Of a DNA stretch of 5,453 nucleotides, positions 1 through 5,453 are shown in pieces (position 1 is the first letter of the stretch; every line of letters begins with the position of its first letter). Under the pieces are notes generated by a model. That model ran no database searches, was not told the origin of the DNA, and saw nothing but the letters and a program-made list of their open reading frames with translations. Source of the stretch: CAZGTQ01 sp964528575 (lineage in GTDB: Bacteria; Planctomycetota; UBA1135; GCA-002686595); NCBI GenBank assembly GCA_964528575.1, contig CAZGTQ010000167.1:1-5453 (forward strand). The letters are read 5' to 3'. The position numbers were made by a program, and so were the translations under genes.

Positions 1-3000
1 CATCAGCTTGCGCGTCACGGCGTCGTCGACCCTCCAGAGCGACGTGATCGCCGTGCGCGCGCCCGCCGCATGCAGCGCGGCCTGGAGCGACTCGATCCCC
101 ATCCCTGCGCTGCGCAAGCCGACGTTGGTCTCGCACGCCGAGAGCACGGCGAGCTCGCACGCTGACAGATCGGCGCCCGTCAACTCTTCGGCCGTCATGA
201 TGCCCGGCACGCGCCCGAGCGAATCGCGCCCGCGGTTTGCCCCGGCAAATGCGAGCCCGCAGTAGCTGAGCGGGGTGAACGCGCGGACGCGCTCCTCGAT
301 TCCCCACCGCGCCGAGAGCAGCTCGGCTTCCTCGGGCTCGTCGAACTGCATCTCCGCGAACCACCCGTGCGTCGCGACGTGGACGAAGCGCTTCCCCGGT
401 GCATGCTCGCGGAACGCCGCCTTGGTCGCGTTCTCGCCGGTGAGCACCGTCGAGCGTCCCATCTCCGCCGCTTCGAACAGCAGCTTCGCCGCCTCGGCCT
501 CGACCGCCGTGAACAGGAGCGGCTCGAAGCGCGCCGGCCGCCCCGAGCCACGCTCGCCCGCCTCGATCGCGGCGGACACCGCGCCCGTCGGCGCCGACGG
601 CAGCGCTCCCAGCGCGTCGAACGCCGCTCCGCCGACGGCGAGCAGCTCCAGCTCGTCCGCGGTCGGCAGCGGCGCGTGCGGGGCGACGACTCGACGGAAC
701 GAAGCCCGGTTCACGACGCGGTAGCGGTCCCCGACGCGTTTTTCGCCCAGCGGGAGGGCATCGAGCGGCACCGCGTGCACCAGGTCGGCCGCGCACACGA
801 GCAGCGTCGTCGTCTCCTCGTCCAGCGCCGCGAGCAGCGGGTCGAGGAGCTGCTCGCGCAGCGCGTCTCCCGCCTCGCGTTCGCTGCTGGACTCGCTGAG
901 ACCCCCGATGCCTCGGTCGATCGGCTTGCCGAGCTGCGCGCGCCACGTCTCGACCGCTCGCTCCAGGTCCGCAGCGAGGCCCAGCTCGACCTCGACGAGC
1001 GTGCCGTCGGGGCGCAGGAGGTGCGCGGCAAGCACGTCTCCGCGCGACGAGATGCGACCGTTCTCGTGGTTGCGCTGCAACCCCTTCGTGCGCAGGAAAC
1101 CGACCGCGACCGCGCCGTCGGGCAGCGCGGCTGCCACGTCGTTGGCGCGGATCGCGCCGACGAACACATCGCGCTCCGTCAGCTCGCGACGCAGCTCCCG
1201 CTCGAGCTCGTCGCGTTTCGTCGTGAGCCGCTCGATGGCTTTCGATAAATCATCGGGTGCTCCGTCAGCGGGGCCGGCAGCGAGGAGATCGCCGAGCTGG
1301 CCACGAACAGTCCCGGTCTCCGCCCGGAGCGTGTCGAGTTCTGGATCATCCTCGCCACCGCCGGCGTCCCCGCTGCTCACCCCGCGCAAGCTCTCCGCGA
1401 GATCGAAACGCAACCGCACCGATTCCGTCGAATCGCTCAGGAACCGCACTACGGAATGTCGGATCGCGTGGACTCCGACGAGCGCTTGCGCCTCGCGCCG
1501 CGAAAGGGACGCGCCGACAATCTCGAGACCGGCGAGCATTCCCGCGGCGAGGTCGAGCGAAAGCGCGCGGGCGCCGGCGTGATCCCCCTGCTCCGCCATC
1601 GTGACGGCCAGGTTCTGTCGCGCGCGGAGCAGGTCGGGGTGGTCCTCAGGTAACGTGCGTTCGCGGGCCTCGAGCACGCGCTCTTGGAGCGCGCGGGCAC
1701 CGGCGTGATCGCCTTGCTCTCTCATCGAAACGGCCAGGTTCTGCCGGGCGATGAGCACGTCGGGGTGGTCCTCGGGCAACGTGCGTTCGCTGGCCTCGAG
1801 CACGCGCTCCTGGAGCGCGCGGGCACCGGCGTGATCCCCCTGCTCCGCCATCGTGTTGGCGAGGTTCTGCCGCGTGCGGAGCAGGTCGGGGTGGTCCCCA
1901 GGTAACGTGCGCTCGCGGGCCTCGAGCACGCGTTCCTCAAGCGCGCGGGCGCCGGCGAGATCGCCCTGCTCCGCCATCATGACGGCCAGGTTCTTCTGGG
2001 CGATGAGCAGGTCGGGGTGGTCCTCCTGCAACGTGCGCTCGCAGGCCTCGAGCACGCGTTCCGCGAGCGCGCGGGCGCCGGCGAGGTCGCCCTGTGCCTT
2101 CATCGAAACGGCCAGGTTCTGCCGGGCGGCGAGCAGGTCGGGGTGGTCCTCGGGCAGCATGCGTTCACGAACCGCTAGCACGCGTTCTTCGACCGCGCGC
2201 GCGCCGGCGAGATCGCCCAGTGCCTTCATCGTGAGCGCCAGGTTCCCTCGGGCGGCGAGCAGGTCGGGGTGGACTTCGGGCAGCGTGCGCTCGCGGACTG
2301 CCAGCACGCTCTCCTCGAGCGCTCGGGCGCCGGCGAGATCGCCTTGTGCCTTCCTCGTGTTGGCCAGGTTCTGCCGGGCGCCGAGCAGGTCGGGATGGTC
2401 CTCGGGCAACGTGCGTTCGCTGGCCTCGAGCACGCGCTCCTGGAGCGCACGTGCGCCGGCGAGATCGCCTTGCTCCGCCATCGTGTTGGCCAGATCGTTC
2501 CGCACCGCGAGCAGTTCGGGGTGGTCTTCGGGCAGCGTGCGCTCGCGGACCGCCAGCACGCGTTCGTAAAGCGCGCGGGCGCCGGCGAGGTCGCCCTGTG
2601 CCTTCATCGAAACGGCCAGGTTGTGCCGGGCGGCGAGCAGGTCTGGGTGGTCCTCGGGCAAAGTGCGCTCGATGGCCGCCAGCACGCTCTCCTCGAGCGC
2701 GCGGGCGCCCGCGAGATCGCCCATTGCCTTCATCATGACGGCCAGGTTCTGCCGCGTGTGGAGCAGGTCTGGGTGGTCCTCGCGTAACGTGCGCTCGCGG
2801 GCCTTGAGCACGCGCTCGTAGAGCACGCGGGCACCGAGGAGATCGCCTTGTGCGTACATGGTGTTGGCCAGGTTCCCCCGGGCGTTGAGCAGGTTGGGAT
2901 GGTCCTCCGGCAACGTGCGCTCGCGGGCCGCCAGCACGCTCTCCTTGAGCGCGCGGGCCCCGGCGAGATCACCCTGTGCGTGCATCGTGACGGCCAGGCT

Positions 3001-4068
3001 CCCCCGGGCGTGGAGCAGGTGGGGCTGGTCCTCCGGCAACGTGCGCTCGCGGGCCGCCAGCACGCTCTCCTTGAGCGCGCGAGCCCCGGCGAAATCACCC
3101 TGTGCGTGCATCGTGACGGCCAGGTTCAGCCGGGCGGCGAGCAGTTCGGGGTGGTCTTCGGGCAGCGTGCGCTCGCGGACCGCCAGCACGCGTTCCTCAA
3201 GCGCGCGGGCGCCGGCGAGATCGCCTTGCTCCGCCATCGTGTTGGCCAGGTTCTGCTGGGCGGTGAGCAGGTCGGGGTGGTCCTCCGGCAACGTGCGCTC
3301 GCAGGCCTCGAGCACGCGTTCGGCAAGCGCGCGGGCGCCGGCGAGGTCGCCCTGTGCCTTCATCGAAACGGCCAGGTTCTGCCGGGCGGCGAGCAGGTCG
3401 GGGTGGTCTTCGGGCAACGTGCGCTCGCGGGCGTCAAGGGCGGCGCTCCACGCTTCGGAGCACACTTCGAGCGCGCCAAGCCGGTATGCCCCGTGGCCGA
3501 GCTGCCACAGCATCTTCGCGATGCCGTGGCTCACAGCCGTTCCTTGTGCACCATGCAGCACGCCGAGCGCCGCGGCCACGAGCGTGCGCCCGCGGTCGTA
3601 GTCCTGCGCCGCCTCCGCCGCCTCGGCGTCCGCCAGCAGCTCCTTCGCGCGCTCGACCGCCGCGCGCGTTTCGTCGGTCTCGGGCGACGCCACCCAGTGG
3701 ACGGCGGCCATTCCCGCACCCGCGCCGACCGTCTGGGCGGCGATCACGATCGCATCGCCGACGGCGACCGCGACCTCGACGAAAGCCGTCGTTCCACCGC
3801 CCGAGTCGTCGTCCGCCACGGCGTCCGCGCCGCCGATGGTGACGGCGAGCACGGGGTCAGCGGCCGCCGACTGCGCCCACACGTGCAGCGTGCCCTCGAA
3901 GTCGCTGACCCACTCGATCGACCCGCCGTCGGCCGCTGTCTCCCACTCGACGAAGCGATGGAGCGAGTCGTCGGGGCGGACCTGGATCGCGGGGCCTCGG
4001 GGCTCTTCAGGCTCCTGAGTGAGGACAGCCGGGGCGACCAACAAGAGCGCAGCGAGTCGTGCGAGCAT
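1..4068 (-). CDS. Exported TPR-CHAT protein: signal peptide, PPC-like domain, 15 kinesin-light-chain-type TPRs, CHAT caspase-like protease (C-terminus beyond window)
   Basis: One open frame of 1356 codons runs from the ATG at 4068 to the window edge without a stop. Residues 1-17 (MLARLAALLLVAPAVLT) look like a signal peptide. Residues about 40-127 are beta-rich with a DPVLAV...ADDDSGGG pattern, as in bacterial pre-peptidase C-terminal domains (moderate confidence). Residues about 132-211 are helical and lead into fifteen 42-residue TPRs at 212-841. An acidic/glycine linker (about 897-915) and a probable coiled coil (about 938-965) follow. The CHAT domain, a caspase-fold cysteine protease family, occupies about 1060 to the edge. 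Its motifs are all present: LLVCAADLVHAVPLDALP, VHVATHGW with His1234, YCGLAFAGAN, and LSACETNVG with Cys1312, then ITSLWRVDD. The His-Cys dyad is therefore intact. In the family, TPRs bind partners or sense a signal and CHAT cleaves a target; the target here is unknown. By analogy only the last few dozen residues are missing. The start is chosen for its GGAGG ribosome site and signal peptide; in-frame ATGs at 4092 and 4101 lack a well-placed one. Confidence 0.93.
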   Translation of the reverse strand, partial: MLARLAALLLVAPAVLTQEPEEPRGPAIQVRPDDSLHRFVEWETAADGGSIEWVSDFEGTLHVWAQSAAADPVLAVTIGGADAVADDDSGGGTTAFVEVAVAVGDAIVIAAQTVGAGAGMAAVHWVASPETDETRAAVERAKELLADAEAAEAAQDYDRGRTLVAAALGVLHGAQGTAVSHGIAKMLWQLGHGAYRLGALEVCSEAWSAALDARERTLPEDHPDLLAARQNLAVSMKAQGDLAGARALAERVLEACERTLPEDHPDLLTAQQNLANTMAEQGDLAGARALEERVLAVRERTLPEDHPELLAARLNLAVTMHAQGDFAGARALKESVLAARERTLPEDQPHLLHARGSLAVTMHAQGDLAGARALKESVLAARERTLPEDHPNLLNARGNLANTMYAQGDLLGARVLYERVLKARERTLREDHPDLLHTRQNLAVMMKAMGDLAGARALEESVLAAIERTLPEDHPDLLAARHNLAVSMKAQGDLAGARALYERVLAVRERTLPEDHPELLAVRNDLANTMAEQGDLAGARALQERVLEASERTLPEDHPDLLGARQNLANTRKAQGDLAGARALEESVLAVRERTLPEVHPDLLAARGNLALTMKALGDLAGARAVEERVLAVRERMLPEDHPDLLAARQNLAVSMKAQGDLAGARALAERVLEACERTLQEDHPDLLIAQKNLAVMMAEQGDLAGARALEERVLEARERTLPGDHPDLLRTRQNLANTMAEQGDHAGARALQERVLEASERTLPEDHPDVLIARQNLAVSMREQGDHAGARALQERVLEARERTLPEDHPDLLRARQNLAVTMAEQGDHAGARALSLDLAAGMLAGLEIVGASLSRREAQALVGVHAIRHSVVRFLSDSTESVRLRFDLAESLRGVSSGDAGGGEDDPELDTLRAETGTVRGQLGDLLAAGPADGAPDDLSKAIERLTTKRDELERELRRELTERDVFVGAIRANDVAAALPDGAVAVGFLRTKGLQRNHENGRISSRGDVLAAHLLRPDGTLVEVELGLAADLERAVETWRAQLGKPIDRGIGGLSESSSEREAGDALREQLLDPLLAALDEETTTLLVCAADLVHAVPLDALPLGEKRVGDRYRVVNRASFRRVVAPHAPLPTADELELLAVGGAAFDALGALPSAPTGAVSAAIEAGERGSGRPARFEPLLFTAVEAEAAKLLFEAAEMGRSTVLTGENATKAAFREHAPGKRFVHVATHGWFAEMQFDEPEEAELLSARWGIEERVRAFTPLSYCGLAFAGANRGRDSLGRVPGIMTAEELTGADLSACELAVLSACETNVGLRSAGMGIESLQAALHAAGARTAITSLWRVDDAVTRKLM
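1921..2160 (-). repeat. Copy B of the 240-nt near-identical block (TPR units 11-12) repeated at 3181-3420
   Basis: This is the partner of the block at 3181-3420. Several differences change the protein, for example Q for P at the LPEDHP turn, K for Q before NLA, and I for T after DLL. The two copies have therefore begun to diverge at the sites that also vary across the whole array. Confidence 0.85.
2881..3124 (-). repeat. Recent tandem duplication of one 126-nt TPR unit (2881-2998 and 3007-3124)
   Basis: Bases 2881-2998 and 3007-3124 differ at about 5 of 118 positions when offset by one 126-nt unit. Both copies encode the unusual GARALKESVLAARER stretch and the TMHAQGD variant, neither of which is found elsewhere in the array. 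This points to a recent single-unit duplication between units 3, 4 and 5. Confidence 0.85.
3181..3420 (-). repeat. Copy A of a 240-nt near-identical block (TPR units 1-2) repeated at 1921-2160
   Basis: Read base by base against 1921-2160, this block differs at about 14 of 240 positions (about 94% identity). The offset is 1260 nt, exactly ten TPR units. Similarity falls off on both sides, so this is a discrete duplicated or converted segment and not just general similarity of the array. Both copies encode the distinctive ALAERVLEACERTL junction. Confidence 0.85.
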
Positions 4069-4230
4069 CCGGGAACCTCCGACGGGTGCCATGGTAGCCA
4101 TCCCCGGTCGCAGAGCCGCGGCGAGATTCCTACGCGTTGCTTACGTCATTCTGGGCCGGCCGGTGCATTATCCGAACGGAGCCTCTCTCCTGGCCCGGGC
4201 CCTCGGTCATCGACTCGTCCCTTCGAAGCC
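4069..4230. promoter_or_regulatory. Divergent intergenic region, presumed to hold promoters for both genes
   Basis: The 162 nt between the two start codons must carry the 5' control sequences of both genes unless transcription begins inside a coding region. It contains the least GC-rich patch nearby (about 4126-4150 and 4164-4172). Two perfect GC palindromes are present: GGCCGGCC at 4154-4161 and GGCCCGGGCC at 4192-4201. ATTATC at 4167-4172 reads GATAAT on the minus strand, a possible -10 element for the CHAT gene, but no -35 match lies at the usual distance. No promoter can be assigned with confidence. Confidence 0.5.
4076..4080 (-). promoter_or_regulatory. Shine-Dalgarno site for the CHAT gene
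   Basis: On the minus strand GGAGG stands 7 nt before the ATG at 4068. It is a near-ideal ribosome binding site. It decides the start over the two in-frame upstream ATGs at 4092 and 4101, which would also place extra residues before the signal peptide. Confidence 0.85.
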
Positions 4231-5453
4231 ATGCGAACACCTCTCCTCCTGTTGCTCGCGCTCGCCGCTCCGTCCGTCGCTCCGGCCCAGGGCAAGGTGT
4301 GGGTCGTCGATGACGGCGGCGGGGCCGGCGTCGACTTCACCGCGATCGCTCAGGCAGTCCAGGCGGCCGTGGATGGCGATGTCGTGCTCGTCCGCGGCGG
4401 AGCGTACGGGGGCTTCGTCGTCGACGGGAAGTCCGTCGCCGTCGTCGCCGACGCGGGCGCGAGCGTGAGCATCCAGGGACCGGTCGTCGTGCGCAACCTC
4501 TCGATCCAGCAGCCCGTCGAGTTGCGCGGCCTCTCGCTCGTCGTTTGGTTCGTCTCCCCTCCCACGCTGTCCCTGCGCGACAGCGTGGGACGCATCTGGG
4601 TCGAGGACTGCACGATCGACGTCCTCGCGCTGTCCAACGCGCCGCTCGGCGGCGCGGTCGACGTCGTTCAGTGCGCGGACGTCGCGTTCCACCGATGCAC
4701 GATCCGCGGAGGCGATGCCGGCATCGGGGGGACCGGCTCGGACGGCGTGCGCATCGAGGAATCGCGCGCGTTGCTGTTCCTGTCGGCCATCGAGGGCGGC
4801 GCGAGCCCGGGGCTCTCGGTCATCGCCGCATGGCCGGGCGGCGACGGGGTGCGCGTGGACGGCGGCTCCGCGTTCCTGTATGCGTGCCCGGTGAGCGGCG
4901 GCCGCGGCCGCAGCGGCACCTCCGACGGGATCAATTGCTGGCCGGGGATGCCCGGCGGCGCCGGTCTGCTCGCCGCCGCGGGCACGTCGTTCACGCACGT
5001 CGCGACGTCGTTCATCGGCGGACCGGGCGGCACGGGCGCCGCCGGCGCGTTCGGCGTGTGCCCCGACGGCGCCGACGGCCCGCCCCTGGCGGTCGCCCCG
5101 GGTGCGAGCGAGCTCGCCCTCGCCGGCGCCGCGCACTCGTTCGCGTTCGACTCACCCGTGCGCGAGGGACAGACCGCCACGGGCTCGATCCAGGCGGCGC
5201 CGCCCGGCGCGCTCGCGTTCCTGCTCGTCTCGTTCGACGCGCTCTACGTCGAGCTCCCGGCGCTGCTCGGCGCGTCGGTCGTGAGCCCGATCGGCCTCGC
5301 GATCCTGACCCTCGGCCCCACCGATGCGAGCGGCGCGCTCCCCCTCGCGTTCGCGATGCCGAACCTCGCGGCCGGCAACGACGTCGTGCGCGCATTCGCG
5401 CAATCGCTCGTCTTCGACGCGACGAACGGGCTCGCACTCGGACCCGGTTCGAC
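4231..5453 (+). CDS. Exported right-handed beta-helix protein, likely surface or envelope (C-terminus beyond window)
   Basis: An open frame of 407 codons starts at the ATG at 4231 and runs off the window without a stop. Residues 1-19 (MRTPLLLLLALAAPSVAPA) form a classic signal peptide with cleavage likely before Gln20. The next part, VWVVDDGGGAGVDFTAI then GDVVLVRGGAYGGFVVDGKS, is the usual opening of bacterial right-handed parallel beta-helix (pectate-lyase-like) proteins. Glycine-rich rungs follow at about residues 145-290, with patterns such as GGDAGIGGTGSDG and GGPGGTGAAG and scattered cysteines. From about residue 306 the sequence changes to a beta-rich block (TGSIQAAPPGALAFLLVS ... QSLVFDATNGLALGPG). 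It resembles the C-terminal block I recall in many planctomycete exported proteins, so the stop is probably only a few codons beyond 5453. No catalytic residues can be assigned; adhesion, a structural role or polysaccharide binding are all possible. There is no clear Shine-Dalgarno upstream. The start rests on the signal peptide. Confidence 0.88.
   Translation, partial: MRTPLLLLLALAAPSVAPAQGKVWVVDDGGGAGVDFTAIAQAVQAAVDGDVVLVRGGAYGGFVVDGKSVAVVADAGASVSIQGPVVVRNLSIQQPVELRGLSLVVWFVSPPTLSLRDSVGRIWVEDCTIDVLALSNAPLGGAVDVVQCADVAFHRCTIRGGDAGIGGTGSDGVRIEESRALLFLSAIEGGASPGLSVIAAWPGGDGVRVDGGSAFLYACPVSGGRGRSGTSDGINCWPGMPGGAGLLAAAGTSFTHVATSFIGGPGGTGAAGAFGVCPDGADGPPLAVAPGASELALAGAAHSFAFDSPVREGQTATGSIQAAPPGALAFLLVSFDALYVELPALLGASVVSPIGLAILTLGPTDASGALPLAFAMPNLAAGNDVVRAFAQSLVFDATNGLALGPGS
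4560..4590. repeat. Perfect 12-bp inverted repeat with 7-nt loop inside the beta-helix gene
   Basis: TCCCACGCTGTC at 4560-4571 is exactly mirrored by GACAGCGTGGGA at 4579-4590, leaving a 7-nt loop. The mRNA would form a strong hairpin about 330 nt into the gene. There is no following T-run on either strand, so it is not a typical intrinsic terminator. It encodes SPTLSLRDSVGR within the early beta-helix region. Confidence 0.8.

Larger units (their letters stand above)
1546..3435 (-). repeat. Tandem array of fifteen 126-nt units encoding 42-residue kinesin-light-chain-type TPRs
   Basis: Fifteen head-to-tail units of exactly 126 nt, with no insertion or deletion between units, encode residues 212-841 of the CHAT protein. 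Each unit follows the pattern ERTLPEDHPDLL, then NLA, then QGDLAGARAL and ERVL. This matches kinesin-light-chain-type TPRs (two helices per unit, with an HP turn). Unit 15 keeps the first 37 positions but replaces the final xERVL with SLDLA, marking the end of the array. Individual exceptions are EDQPH in unit 4, REDHP in unit 6, EVHP in unit 10, QEDHP in unit 12 and PGDHP in unit 13. Units 13-15 share DHAGAR where nearly all the others have DLAGAR. Because the period is a multiple of three and stop codons are rare, several other frames are also open here; those are shadows. Confidence 0.95.

Noticed and set aside
367..1248. Plus-strand open frame of 293 codons opposite the CHAT domain
   Set aside because: It is Arg-rich with no recognisable domain and lies antisense to clear CHAT motifs.
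1546..3435. CRISPR array or non-coding satellite as explanation of the repeats
   Set aside because: The 126-nt units are contiguous without unique spacers, keep one reading frame throughout and encode a known protein repeat.
1853..3601. Long plus-strand open frames across the TPR array (for example 1853-2569, 2269-2787, 2858-3601)
   Set aside because: They are antisense shadows. Their repetitive Ser/Arg/Ala-rich or pseudo-repeat translations simply mirror the 126-nt period and lack of stop codons. The minus-strand frame gives a clean TPR-CHAT protein over the whole span.
1..4068. Type III-E CRISPR-associated TPR-CHAT protease
   Set aside because: The TPRs are of the 42-residue kinesin-light-chain type, a signal peptide and PPC-like domain are present, and there is no CRISPR array or cas gene in the window.
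4167..4195. Possible minus-strand promoter with GATAAT as -10
   Set aside because: The hexamer is good, but no -35 resemblance exists at 16-18 nt. It is kept only as a note in the spacer entry.
4019..4468. Plus-strand open frame of 149 codons starting inside the CHAT gene and crossing the spacer
   Set aside because: It has no domain, and it overlaps the start regions of two better-supported genes.
4207..5136. Minus-strand open frame of 309 codons opposite the beta-helix gene
   Set aside because: It is rich in Arg, Ala and Asp with no recognisable domain. It overlaps both the spacer and a gene with a clear signal peptide and beta-helix pattern on the other strand.

Overview
The window is high-GC DNA holding two divergently transcribed genes, both cut by the window edges. 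A short spacer of about 160 nt lies between them. The most likely source is a Planctomycetota bacterium. This rests on the combination of an exported kinesin-light-chain-type TPR/CHAT protein, an exported right-handed beta-helix protein of a style common in that phylum, strong GC bias, and a good Shine-Dalgarno on one gene but none on the other. The taxonomic call is inference from protein style; no marker gene is present.

Layout. Positions 1-4068 on the minus strand are one uninterrupted reading frame of 1356 codons whose C-terminus lies beyond position 1. It reads, in order: a signal peptide; a beta-rich N-terminal domain resembling bacterial pre-peptidase C-terminal (PPC) domains; a helical lead-in; 15 consecutive 42-residue TPRs with perfectly constant period; an acidic/glycine linker with a predicted coiled coil; and a caspase-like CHAT protease domain with both catalytic residues (His1234, Cys1312). 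Positions 4069-4230 are the divergent intergenic region. Positions 4231-5453 on the plus strand are the first 407 codons of an exported beta-helix protein, which by its C-terminal pattern probably ends just past the window.

How the genes may work together. Both products carry signal peptides, so both should leave the cytoplasm. They do not form an operon. They could share control through the common spacer, but nothing in the sequence proves that they cooperate. The TPR solenoid would be the sensing or partner-binding part and CHAT the effector part of the first protein. The second looks like a surface or envelope protein.

The most notable features are the export signal on a CHAT protease, the strongly homogenised 15-unit TPR array with variation confined to a few positions per unit, the clear traces of recent unit duplication within the array, and a 12-bp perfect hairpin inside the beta-helix gene. 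I found no RNA genes, insertion sequences, CRISPR arrays or convincing terminators.
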